Assembly: GCA_946187475.1 (NCBI GenBank)
Contig: CAMHRJ010000016.1
Location: 1-16,820, forward strand
Source of the DNA: an uncultured Clostridia bacterium
GTDB lineage: Bacteria; Bacillota; Clostridia; Oscillospirales; Oscillospiraceae
Length of the DNA stretch: 16,820 nt
Reading direction: 5' to 3'
This document shows positions 6,298 through 12,978 of this stretch, piece after piece (positions within the stretch are counted from its first letter, which is position 1; every line of letters begins with the position of its first letter). A model generated the notes under the pieces. It was not told the DNA's origin. It did not search any database and was given only the letters and a program-made list of their open reading frames with translations. Made by a program: the position numbers and the translations under genes.

Positions 6298-7125
6298 TCA
6301 GACCTCAGAGGTTTGTCTCTCGGGATCTGTTATTATCTGCACAGGGCGAGGTACGAGCTCTTCAACGATCTGCTCTGCGCGCCGGCTGCGGGAGCGGAAA
6401 TACCCGATCACGGAAAAGACGAGCGCACCGATCATGTTGACGAAGAGATCCTCCATCGTGTCATACAGGCCGATGTCCAGATAACCGTTCAGCCCGAGGC
6501 TCGTACCGTTAACTGCCACGTCCGTGATGCCGCTGAGCCGGACAGGGACATTGCTGTTTGTCGGATCGAGCATGGCGCTGGAAAACTGCGTAATAACGGT
6601 GTCCTTTTGCATATCCCAAAGCAGTATGCGATCAGCCGCGAATTCAAAGAACTCCCAGAACACGCCGATGGTCATGGAAAAGCAAAACGCGACCACTGCG
6701 AGAAAAGCCGGTGAGAGCTGGAAATGGGTTCGTTCATTACGGTTCAGAAGATCTACCATGGCATAACCGATTGCAGCACAGAGAAAGCCCCACACCGTAT
6801 GGGTGATGGTATCCCAATGGGAATAGCGCACATAATAGCAGCCAAGCTCGCCCAGAATCTCACAGGCAAAAATGTGGAGCAGAATCACGATTTGCAGCCC
6901 GGAAGGAAACGCAATACCAAATCGCTTGGACAGAATGGAAGGCAGCAGGAAGAGGAACAGCACCAGCAGACAGATGAATACGTTTTCCCACAGGCCGTTC
7001 ATGGCAGAGCGAATCAGAATCAGTACCACCAGCAGCCGCAGCACCACCCAGGTCACGAAAGCAGCCCGATTGTGTTTCCACTGTTGTGACAGGATGCTTC
7101 TCAGCCGTTGTCCACCCGCGTTCAT
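6298..7125 (-). CDS. Polytopic membrane protein, DUF2238/YjdF-like, co-transcribed with the sensor kinase
   Basis: A 275-residue integral membrane protein with roughly seven hydrophobic segments (about 22-40, 47-62, 75-92, 105-125, 140-160 and 235-252). Blocks resembling the DUF2238 (YjdF) family are D-T-I-T-H-T-V-W-G-F-L near 103-113, G-V-F-W-E-F-F-E-F-A-A-D near 152-163 and Y-D-T-M-E-D-L-F-V-N-M-I-G-A near 223-236. The conserved Asp, His and Glu within or at membrane segments could bind metal or head groups, but no function is known. Its start overlaps the kinase stop (ATGA), with AGGTGA upstream, so it is the third gene of the regulator operon. The C-terminus (from about 253) is charged and cytoplasmic. 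It may act as accessory sensor or as effector. Confidence 0.7.
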   Translation of the reverse strand: MNAGGQRLRSILSQQWKHNRAAFVTWVVLRLLVVLILIRSAMNGLWENVFICLLVLFLFLLPSILSKRFGIAFPSGLQIVILLHIFACEILGELGCYYVRYSHWDTITHTVWGFLCAAIGYAMVDLLNRNERTHFQLSPAFLAVVAFCFSMTIGVFWEFFEFAADRILLWDMQKDTVITQFSSAMLDPTNSNVPVRLSGITDVAVNGTSLGLNGYLDIGLYDTMEDLFVNMIGALVFSVIGYFRSRSRRAEQIVEELVPRPVQIITDPERQTSEV

Positions 7126-8198
7126 GGCAATTTCACCTCCGCGTGGGGCAGCGTCACCGTGAAAGTCGTTTTGCCTTCCGCGCTCTCCACCGACACATCT
7201 CCCCCGTGGAGTTCTATAATCTTCTGTACAACCGCCAGGCCGATGCCGTTACCCTCGCCGGAGTGGGATTCATCGGCCTGATAGAATTTCTGGAAGATCC
7301 GCCCCAGGCTCGCGTCCGGAATCTCGCTGCCGGAGTTGATGACCGAGACAGAGGTGTGCTCTGCATCGTCAGCCACAGTAATCTCAATCACGCCGTAATC
7401 CGGCGTAAACTTGACGGCATTATCCAGCAGGTTGACCCAAACCTGTTTCATAAGCTCCTCGTTTGCTGCGATCGTTTGCTCATGAAAATCCAGCAGCAGT
7501 TCCAGGTGCTTTGGACTCCACTTATTTTCCAAAAGCAGAACACAGTTTCGCAGCTGCTCAGAGAGATTATATTCGGTCACGTCGGTCAGAATTGTCTGAG
7601 TTTCCACGCGTGACAAGTTCAGCACATTCGTCGCCATCGCGCTCAAACGCAGTGCCTCAGCTTCGATGATACCCAGATACTCCTCCTGCTCCTGGGCGCT
7701 CAGATCCCCTTTTCGCAGAAGCTTGGCAAAGCCCGCGATGGAGACGATCGGCGTCTTGAACTCATGGGAGAAATTGTTGATAAAGTCAGACCGGAGCAAC
7801 TCTGTGTTTTCCAGCTCAGCAGCCATTTTGTTGAAGCTGTCAGCGACCTCGCGGACGACCGGAAGCCTCCCGAGTTTCCCCCGATACTCCAGACGTGCCT
7901 GATAATCTCCGTCAGCCAGTCGGTTCATGGCATTGATGATCGCATTGAGCGGGCGCAGCGGGTATCTTCCGACAGTAGCACTCAGCACGGTGCCGATCAC
8001 AATGCTGGCCAAACCGATAATGAAAATAAACGTGCCGGTACGCAGCGCTCCATTCCCTGTACGAAGCAAATCCATGTGAACCAGCAGGACAATGATCAGG
8101 CCGACAAACACCATCGTAATCAGCAAAAACACAAAAACCAGCCCTGTGAACAGCAGTGTCAGAGACAGACGCTGCTTATGCTCTTCCAATGACCTCAT
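7122..8198 (-). CDS. Two-component sensor histidine kinase with HAMP domain
   Basis: A 358-residue membrane kinase. Two transmembrane helices (about 12-40 and 54-75) enclose a very short external loop of about 13 residues, so the signal is probably sensed in or at the membrane. A HAMP linker (about 76-128) follows, then the HisKA box N-F-S-H-E-F-K-T-P with phospho-acceptor His145. The ATPase domain shows the N box (W-V-N-L-L-D-N-A-V-K-F), F box (I-F-Q-K-F-Y) and G2 box (G-E-G-N-G-I-G-L-A); the G1 position reads N-S-G-S-E-I, a common variant. The small sensor loop resembles intramembrane-sensing kinases of Firmicutes that respond to cell-envelope stress. It is translationally coupled to the regulator upstream and the membrane protein downstream by ATGA overlaps. 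Confidence 0.93.
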   Translation of the reverse strand: MRSLEEHKQRLSLTLLFTGLVFVFLLITMVFVGLIIVLLVHMDLLRTGNGALRTGTFIFIIGLASIVIGTVLSATVGRYPLRPLNAIINAMNRLADGDYQARLEYRGKLGRLPVVREVADSFNKMAAELENTELLRSDFINNFSHEFKTPIVSIAGFAKLLRKGDLSAQEQEEYLGIIEAEALRLSAMATNVLNLSRVETQTILTDVTEYNLSEQLRNCVLLLENKWSPKHLELLLDFHEQTIAANEELMKQVWVNLLDNAVKFTPDYGVIEITVADDAEHTSVSVINSGSEIPDASLGRIFQKFYQADESHSGEGNGIGLAVVQKIIELHGGDVSVESAEGKTTFTVTLPHAEVKLP

Positions 8199-8869
8199 GA
8201 TTTTTTCACCGCCCTGTAGCCTAAGCCGCGTACCGACTGCAGCTCAAATTCCTCCCAGCCTTCAAACCGCTTTCGAAGCCGGCCAATATGTACCGTCACG
8301 GTTTCCCAGCCCGTCTCGCTCTCGTTGCCCCAGATCTCATCCATCAGCTGGATCCGGGTGAAGATTTTCCCGGGATAGCTGAGCAGCTTAAACAGAAGCT
8401 GAAATTCCTTCTGCGGCAATACCTGCTCCTCCTCGCCCCGGGAGACGGTCATGGTGTCATAGTCCAGGATCACGTTTCCAATCTCAATGCGGCGCTCGCT
8501 TGCGATTCGTGCGCGGCGCAGCAGCGCCTTGATGCGCAAGAGCAGCTCCTCCTCGTCAATCGGCTTGGTCATGTAATCGTCTGTTCCGACGAGAAAACCA
8601 TGCTTTCGATCCTCGGGAAGCTGCTTTGCAGTCACCATCAAAATCGGAAGCTCTAAATTGCTGCTGCGCAGCAGCGATGTGAGCGCATAGCCGTCCATCT
8701 GCGGCATCATGATGTCCAGAATGACCAGATCGACATGCTCCCGATCCATGACCGCAAGCGCTTCCTCACCGCCGCTTGCCGTAAAGACGGTGTAGTGCTC
8801 TGATTCCAGAACCGCTCTCAGCAGACGCCGGGTGTTTTTGTCGTCGTCCACGACCAGAATCTGAAACAT
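8195..8869 (-). CDS. OmpR/PhoB-family response regulator
   Basis: A 224-residue DNA-binding regulator. The receiver domain (1-118) has the acidic pair D8-D10 region (V-V-D-D-D-K), phospho-acceptor Asp52 in L-V-I-L-D-I-M-M-P, Thr80 and Lys102 (M-T-K-P). The winged-helix output domain (about 128-224) ends in the family signature T-V-H-I-G-R-L-R-K-R-F and V-R-G-L-G-Y-R. The frame is open to 8908, but the ATG at 8869 has an AGGAGGG 6-7 nt upstream and starts exactly at the receiver fold. It is the first gene of a leftward operon with the kinase and the DUF2238-like protein. An 11-bp spaced repeat about 56 nt upstream is a candidate autoregulatory site. Confidence 0.93.
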   Translation of the reverse strand: MFQILVVDDDKNTRRLLRAVLESEHYTVFTASGGEEALAVMDREHVDLVILDIMMPQMDGYALTSLLRSSNLELPILMVTAKQLPEDRKHGFLVGTDDYMTKPIDEEELLLRIKALLRRARIASERRIEIGNVILDYDTMTVSRGEEEQVLPQKEFQLLFKLLSYPGKIFTRIQLMDEIWGNESETGWETVTVHIGRLRKRFEGWEEFELQSVRGLGYRAVKKS

Positions 8870-8924
8870 CAAATCCCTCCTGTTCCCGCTGGGTTTCCGT
8901 TTCTTCATATTCTATCATAAAAAA

Positions 8925-8939
8925 TAAACTGAAAATAAA
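8925..8939. promoter_or_regulatory. Candidate autoregulatory operator upstream of the response regulator
   Basis: TAAACTGAAAATAAA carries TAAA half-sites at 8925 and 8936 (11-bp period); extended, AAAATAAA is repeated exactly with a 3-nt spacer (8921-8928 and 8932-8939). It is about 56 nt upstream of the regulator start and matches 12/15 bases of the site at 1654-1668 in the same orientation relative to the leftward E2-like gene. A TAGAAT on the minus strand (8908-8913) may be the -10 box. Spacing and AT bias leave this tentative. Confidence 0.35.
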
Positions 8940-8999
8940 TTTTTCGGAGAGGCCGGTGCCAACCGATTCGCCACGCAGATCTCTTAATTTAGAAGTGAA

Positions 9000-9296
9000 C
9001 TTTCCTTTTTTGCGATTTTCCACAACACGGTTTTGCACCGCTTCGAGTGCCACGACCAGCGCCGACGGTCGAAGCTGTTCACCCATCTCATAAAGATCGA
9101 GTGTTACGATTCGATTGTCGGTTTGCACATTCGTCTTATGGGCAAACACGTCCATACTGCCCTCGGTGAGGAGCTCTGATATTAGAGCTAACTCCCGCGC
9201 CTCCGGCTCCGGCTGTCGCATGACTTCGCGACGCCAATCCGTAAGCAATGGCGGCGGTGTATGTTTCGGGTCTTGTAATCTAACTCCCCGATAAAT
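9000..9296 (-). pseudogene. Internal fragment of a VirB4-like conjugative transfer ATPase (decayed)
   Basis: On the minus strand a frame open from 9296 to past 9000 encodes a stretch typical of VirB4-like ATPases of Firmicutes integrative conjugative elements: QPEPEARELALISELLTEGS, then F-A-H-K-T-N-V-x-T-D-N-R-I-V-T-L-D-L, then L-G/M-G-E-Q-L-R and V-Q-N-R-V-V-E-N-R-K-K-G. In intact proteins this block lies between the Walker A region and the Walker B (D-E) segment and is followed by a T-W-x-x-x-D-E stretch, which is absent here: the sequence diverges after K-G-K. The frame closes at TGA 9297-9299, so neither end of a complete gene is present. It is a non-functional relic of a conjugative element. 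Confidence 0.72.
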
Positions 9297-9322
9297 TCAA
9301 ATTTACTTCTCCCGCGCAAAAT

Positions 9323-9351
9323 CCCGGGGCTGCCGATTCAGCAGCCCCGGG
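9323..9351 (-). terminator. Intrinsic terminator of the leftward dehydrogenase operon
   Basis: CCCGGGGCTGC (9323-9333) and GCAGCCCCGGG (9341-9351) form an 11-bp GC stem with a 7-nt loop. On the minus strand it is followed by ATTTTGCG. It starts 15 nt after the dehydrogenase stop. Confidence 0.8.
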
Positions 9352-9366
9352 GTGCTTCATATGCAA

Positions 9367-10164
9367 TTACTTCGCGTAGATCTGGCCCACGATCCAGGTC
9401 ATGAGCCGGGTGGGCAGCAGCCGGGTCAGGAACACAAATACCTTGTATTTCCCGCCCAGGGTGCACAGCAGCGGCACCCGCTTCTGCAGGGCCTTTTTCG
9501 CCACAAAAGCGCCGGCGGCCTCGGCGGTGATGCCATGGAGCTCATCGTGCTCCATGACGGCCACGCTCCGGGTGATGCGCCCTTCATAGACGTCGTCGCC
9601 GGCGGGACTCTTCTTCCGGGCGGCGGTGAAGCCCGTGTGGATGTCCCCGGGCATGATGGCGCAGGTCTCGATGCCGAAGTGCTTCACCTCCGGGGCCAGG
9701 GCCAGCATATAGGTGCGGACGGCGGCCTTGGAGGCGCTGTAATAGGTCTGGAAGGGAATGGCGATGGGCGCGGCCACGCTGGACATGCTGATGATCCGAC
9801 CGCCGCCCTGCCTGCGCATGACGGGGATGACCGCCTTGTTCATGCGCACCACGCCGAAGAAGTTCACGTCGAACTGGCGCTGGGCGTCGGCGGTCTCGGT
9901 GAATTCCACCGCGCCGGAGATGCCGAAGCCGGCGTTGTTGATCAGCACGTCGATGCGGCCTTCCCGGTCTGCGATCTCCTGCACCGCGGCCCGAACCTGA
10001 CCTTCGTCGGTGACGTCGGCCTGCACGTGCACAATGCGGCCATCGGCGCCTTCTGCCCGGCGGCTCAGCTCATAGACTGTGCAGCCCTGGTCAGCCAATG
10101 CTTTGGCGGTCTCCAGCCCGATGCCGGAGGTGCCGCCGGTGATAACGACTACTTTGTTACTCAT
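9367..10164 (-). CDS. SDR-family NAD(P)-dependent oxidoreductase
   Basis: A 265-residue classical short-chain dehydrogenase/reductase. The Rossmann nucleotide site T-G-G-T-S-G-I-G is at 9-16, N-N-A-G at 76-79, the catalytic Ser near 129 (S-M-S-S-V), and Y142-S-A-S-K146 gives the catalytic Tyr and Lys. C-terminal extension 230-265 is hydrophobic (VFVFLTRLLPTRL), suggesting membrane association as in SDRs acting on lipid-like substrates. The substrate cannot be read from sequence. AGGAG lies about 11 nt before the ATG. It follows the lipoprotein gene by 24 bp and is the last gene of the operon. Confidence 0.9.
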   Translation of the reverse strand: MSNKVVVITGGTSGIGLETAKALADQGCTVYELSRRAEGADGRIVHVQADVTDEGQVRAAVQEIADREGRIDVLINNAGFGISGAVEFTETADAQRQFDVNFFGVVRMNKAVIPVMRRQGGGRIISMSSVAAPIAIPFQTYYSASKAAVRTYMLALAPEVKHFGIETCAIMPGDIHTGFTAARKKSPAGDDVYEGRITRSVAVMEHDELHGITAEAAGAFVAKKALQKRVPLLCTLGGKYKVFVFLTRLLPTRLMTWIVGQIYAK

Positions 10165-10188
10165 TCGGTTTAAGACTCCTGTTGAAAC

Positions 10189-11070
10189 TCAGTCTGCCAG
10201 AATCAGCCCGCGCATGACGCTGCTGCCGGAGGCATAGCCCTCCGGCGTCTCCACCTCGTAGAGGTTCGCGGGATTCAGCCGCAGCAGGATGGGCGCGCCG
10301 TTCTGGTAAGCCTGTACCCATTCCAACTCGTCCGTTCCGCTGAGCTGCAGGCTGGTGCCGGGCATGAGGGTGGTGGGCTCGGCGTCACGGCTCTCATAGC
10401 CGAGAACCCGGTCGGTGAGCGTCACGGAGACGGAGCTGGAGGCGTAATACATGGGCTCCCGGGCGCGGCTGATGTGACCGCTCATGTCCAGGGTATAGCG
10501 CACGTCGCCAAACCAGGTCATCATGGCGTTCAGCCGTTCCGTGACCACAACGCCGTCACCGGTGTAGCTGACGGCGTCCTGCTTCGTCCACTCGTCCCAG
10601 AGCAGCGCGGGAACGCTGCCGACGGCTGCGAGGGCGTCGCCCTTGTAGTGGAAGAAGAAGGTCTGTCCGTCGTCGCTGGGACCGAAGTCCTCCACGGCGA
10701 TCTCCAGCATCCGGTCGGACCGGTTCAGATTCACCACGGCGTAATAGGCGCTGTCGGCAAAGTCAAAGCTGCAGGCGCTGTAGAGGACAGACGTGAAGTC
10801 CTCACCGTTCACGGTCAGCTCCAGACCGTCTTCACCGCGCTTGAGACAGGCTTCGTCCTGCTTGCCGTCACTGTCCAAATCCACGGTAATCGTGTCACCC
10901 AGCGCAGTCAGGAGTGTGCCGTCGATCTGCACGCCGGGCTCCACGGACGCTGCGGCCTCCGGCGCTGCGTCGGGCGTGTATTTCGGGATGTAGGTCTCCT
11001 CCGGCTGGGCGCGGCCGCCGCAGGCGGTCAGCAGGAGCACCGCCAGCAGGAGGGGCAGCAGCCGTCTCAT
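10189..11070 (-). CDS. Secreted lipoprotein of unknown function
   Basis: A 293-residue lipoprotein. The N-terminus M-R-R then a hydrophobic core and the lipobox L-L-T-A-C place the lipidated Cys at 17. A short Gly/Pro/Glu/Ala-rich linker follows. Residues near 54-66 contain a D-x-D-x-D-G calcium-loop-like motif (V-D-L-D-S-D-G-K-Q-D-E) such as occurs in integrin-alpha/FG-GAP-type repeat proteins; the rest is beta-rich without a domain I recognise. The frame stays open far upstream, but the lipoprotein start at 11070 overlaps the stop of the DUF4342 gene as ATGA and begins the signal peptide, so it is clearly the start. Its role is unknown. Confidence 0.82.
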   Translation of the reverse strand: MRRLLPLLLAVLLLTACGGRAQPEETYIPKYTPDAAPEAAASVEPGVQIDGTLLTALGDTITVDLDSDGKQDEACLKRGEDGLELTVNGEDFTSVLYSACSFDFADSAYYAVVNLNRSDRMLEIAVEDFGPSDDGQTFFFHYKGDALAAVGSVPALLWDEWTKQDAVSYTGDGVVVTERLNAMMTWFGDVRYTLDMSGHISRAREPMYYASSSVSVTLTDRVLGYESRDAEPTTLMPGTSLQLSGTDELEWVQAYQNGAPILLRLNPANLYEVETPEGYASGSSVMRGLILAD

Positions 11071-11330
11071 TCCACGTCCCGGAAGTCGGCGTTGATGACC
11101 TCGCCGTCGTCTTTGACGAGTTCGACAGTGCAGCCAAAGCCGAAGGCGGCGATGGCCGTGGCCGCCAGCAGCAGGGGCGCGTTCAGCGCCAGCACGCCGC
11201 CTACCACGCCCGCCGTCAGCGGGACGTTCACGATGGTCTCGCCGTTGTGCTTCACCAGCACCCGGCGGATGTTGCCCTCGTGGACCAGATTCTTCAGTCG
11301 ATTCAAGATTTCCTGTACGTTTTCGTTCAT
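11067..11330 (-). CDS. DUF4342 domain protein
   Basis: An 87-residue protein matching DUF4342. A short amphipathic N-terminal helix (1-18, V-Q-E-I-L-N-R-L-K-N-L-V) is followed by H-E-G-N-I-R-R-V-L-V-K, then N-G-E-T-I-V-N-V-P-L-T-A-G-V-V-G-G, a hydrophobic segment (50-66) and C-T-V-E-L-V. In other members an N-terminal UBA-like helical part precedes this block; here it is short. It is probably membrane-associated; no function is known. AAGGAG lies about 8 nt before the ATG, and a TATAAT promoter is upstream. It is the first gene of the operon with the lipoprotein and SDR. The frame continues for hundreds of codons upstream, antisense to the SLH gene, which is not coding. Confidence 0.85.
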   Translation of the reverse strand: MNENVQEILNRLKNLVHEGNIRRVLVKHNGETIVNVPLTAGVVGGVLALNAPLLLAATAIAAFGFGCTVELVKDDGEVINADFRDVE

Positions 11331-11372
11331 GGTTGATCTCCTTTTTCTGCAAATGCTTGTGGGATGCTTCTG

Positions 11373-11400
11373 ATTATACCATATGTTTCCGCCCTTGCAA
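11373..11400 (-). promoter_or_regulatory. Promoter of the DUF4342-lipoprotein-SDR operon
   Basis: On the minus strand a perfect TATAAT (11373-11378) with an extended TG motif (TGGTATAAT) is preceded by TTGCAA (11395-11400) at a 16-bp spacer. It is about 43 nt upstream of the DUF4342 start, suiting a sigma-A promoter. Confidence 0.6.
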
Positions 11401-11472
11401 ACCAAAAGATTCCGGGACGGGGCGAAAAACCGCCTTTTCGGGTTGCTTTTTCCAAAAAATGTCCGACTGCAC

Positions 11473-11502
11473 TTGACAAGCGCTGCCATTTTCATGCAAA
11501 AT
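11473..11502 (+). promoter_or_regulatory. Promoter of the CAP-SLH gene
   Basis: A perfect TTGACA (11473-11478) is followed after 18 bp by CAAAAT (11497-11502), with a TG just before. The start codon is about 50 nt downstream. The -35 is strong and the -10 is mediocre. Confidence 0.5.
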
Positions 11503-11552
11503 AGAAAGGTCAGAAATGTATCTCCTATGGGGAAGAAGCGGAGTGTAAAACC

Positions 11553-12737
11553 ATGAGAAAGAGAAGAATCCTGTGTTTCCTTCTGACCGCGATCCTGCTG
11601 CTGGGCATGCTGCCCACGGCCTTTGCCGCCGGCGGGACGCGGTATTATGACTGGGCTTTTGAGATCCTCGACGAAATGAATGCGGCCCGCGCCCAGAACG
11701 GCATCGCGCCGCTGACCATGGACGAAACCATGCTGGAGTGCGCCATGATTCGCGCCGAGGAGCTCTCCATCAACTACGGCCACACCCGGCCCAACGGTCA
11801 GAAGTGGTATACGGTCTATCCCGGCACCGCCCGGTCCATGGGCGAGAACATCGGCTATGGCTATACCTCTGCCCAGGACGCCCATGAAAAATGGATCAAC
11901 TCCCGGGACCACCGGGAAAACATCCTCAACCCGGACTACGTCTGCTGCGGCGTGGGCATGGTGGAGGTGGGCGGCACGGTCTACGGCGTGGAGCTCTTCG
12001 GCGACTCCAGCTGCCTGACCAAGGCCGTCAGCGCCGGCCAGTATGGCGTCAGCGGTCACGGCTCGACGCCCGCCGGAACCCAGACCGGAAACACCAACAC
12101 GAACAACACAGACGGTAACTACAACGATTGGGGCAACGCGTTCCTGTCCTTCGTCAACGGCCTGTTTGGCGGACAGTCCTCCTCCAATTCCTCCACGCCT
12201 TCGTCTTCCGGCGTGGCGGGCTTCCGGGATGTCGCAGCCGACAGCTATTATGCCAACGCGGTGACCTGGGGCGTCAGCCGCGGCATCGTTCAGGGCACCA
12301 GCGCCAATACCTTCTCCCCCGATCAGGGCTGCACCCGCGGCCAGATCGTCACCTTCCTCTGGCGCGCGGCGGGCGCACCCCAGGTTTCCGGCAGCAATCC
12401 CTTTGGGGACGTCAGCAGCTCGGATTACTGCTGCCAGGCCTGCGTCTGGGCCGTCCGGCAGGGCGTCGCGCAGGGAACAGGAGCCAACACCTTCTCGCCC
12501 AATCGCACCTGCACCCGGGCCGAGGCCATGGCCTTCCTCTGGCGGGCGGCGGGCTCTCCCTCCGTGGGCGGCAGCTCCGGCTTTTCGGACGTGCCCAGCG
12601 GGGAGTATTACGCGGCTGCCGTGACCTGGGCCCACCGGAACGGCATCGCCGAGGGCACCAGCGCTACCACCTTCAGCCCGAACCAGACCTGCACCCGCGC
12701 GCAGATCATCGAGTTCATCTACCGCTGGAAAACCTGA
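11553..12737 (+). CDS. Secreted CAP-domain protein with three C-terminal SLH repeats
   Basis: A 394-residue exported protein. A signal peptide (1-25, M-R-K-R-R then a hydrophobic core, cleavage near A-F-A) precedes a CAP/SCP (PR-1-like) domain at about 34-150 with Y-G-H-T-R-P-N-G, G-E-N-I-G-Y-G and H-R-E-N-I-L, the usual CAP signatures including the His pair. A Gly/Ser/Thr/Asn-rich linker (about 155-220) leads to three S-layer homology modules (about 224-275, 285-335 and 345-394), each with F-x-D-V, a Y-x-x-A-V/C-x-W core and C-T-R-x-x-x-x. SLH modules usually anchor proteins to pyruvylated wall polymers. CAP domains in bacteria are of uncertain activity, possibly protease-, lipid-binding- or germination-related. 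GGAG at 11540-11543 gives a 9-nt spacer. Confidence 0.92.
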   Translation: MRKRRILCFLLTAILLLGMLPTAFAAGGTRYYDWAFEILDEMNAARAQNGIAPLTMDETMLECAMIRAEELSINYGHTRPNGQKWYTVYPGTARSMGENIGYGYTSAQDAHEKWINSRDHRENILNPDYVCCGVGMVEVGGTVYGVELFGDSSCLTKAVSAGQYGVSGHGSTPAGTQTGNTNTNNTDGNYNDWGNAFLSFVNGLFGGQSSSNSSTPSSSGVAGFRDVAADSYYANAVTWGVSRGIVQGTSANTFSPDQGCTRGQIVTFLWRAAGAPQVSGSNPFGDVSSSDYCCQACVWAVRQGVAQGTGANTFSPNRTCTRAEAMAFLWRAAGSPSVGGSSGFSDVPSGEYYAAAVTWAHRNGIAEGTSATTFSPNQTCTRAQIIEFIYRWKT

Positions 12738-12752
12738 TTCAAACAAAAAAAC

Positions 12753-12784
12753 CAACCCGGCATGGAATCATCCATGCCGGGTTG
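12753..12784. terminator. Terminator hairpin downstream of the CAP-SLH gene
   Basis: CAACCCGGCATGG (12753-12765) pairs with CCATGCCGGGTTG (12772-12784), a 13-bp stem, 15 nt after the stop. On the plus strand the tail CTCTATTT is poor; on the minus strand the stem is followed by GTTTTTTTG, an excellent U tract. It probably stops transcription from both sides. Confidence 0.8.
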
Positions 12785-12818
12785 CTCTATTTGGGGATCA
12801 AAATATGAATTTAGCGAG

Positions 12819-12953
12819 CAGTGTGGAGTGTGAAGAGTGGAGTGTGGAGTTGAAAGGAATCGCCTGCGGCGATCATTCAAAAATGCGCTTTTTCAATCGT
12901 TTGCGAAGCAAACACTTTTAAACTCCTAACTCCAAACTCCTAACTCCACACTG
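12819..12953. repeat. Palindromic repeat element (MITE- or REP-like) of about 135 bp
   Basis: The ends CAGTGTGGAGT (12819-12829) and ACTCCACACTG (12943-12953) are perfect 11-bp inverted repeats. The complementarity continues imperfectly, largely by G-U-compatible changes, for about 35 bp per arm, built from repeated GGAGT units on the left and ACTCC units on the right. The centre holds two small hairpins, ATCGCC-TGC-GGCGAT (12859-12873) and GTTTGC-GAA-GCAAAC (12899-12913). Near-identical 10-mers AATTTAGCGA (12808-12817) and AATTTAACGA (12968-12977) flank it and may be remnants of a target duplication. No ORF is present. Confidence 0.6.
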
Positions 12954-12978
12954 GTTTATAAACTCCCAATTTAACGAA

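Noticed and set aside
8870..8908. Upstream start of the response regulator at 8908
   Set aside because: The extension is basic and not part of the receiver fold; AGGAGGG sits properly before the ATG at 8869.
9352..10173. Plus-strand open frame of 273 codons antisense to the SDR gene
   Set aside because: Low-complexity His/Gly/Ala-rich shadow of a GC-rich gene; the minus strand encodes an intact SDR with all motifs.
11331..12755. Very long minus-strand open frame antisense to the CAP-SLH gene, in frame with the DUF4342 gene
   Set aside because: Composition is the Gly/Ala/Val/Arg-rich type expected from the reverse of a GC-rich gene. The plus strand encodes clear CAP and SLH domains with signal peptide, promoter and RBS. 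Only the last 87 codons (11330-11067) are real.
12128..12808. Plus-strand open frame overlapping the CAP-SLH gene in another frame
   Set aside because: Arg/Leu/Gly-rich shadow of the SLH repeats, without an RBS or recognisable domain.
12819..12953. CRISPR-like array in the repeated GGAGT/ACTCC tract
   Set aside because: Units are 5-10 bp, irregular and in inverted arms without spacers of constant length; this is a palindromic element, not a CRISPR.
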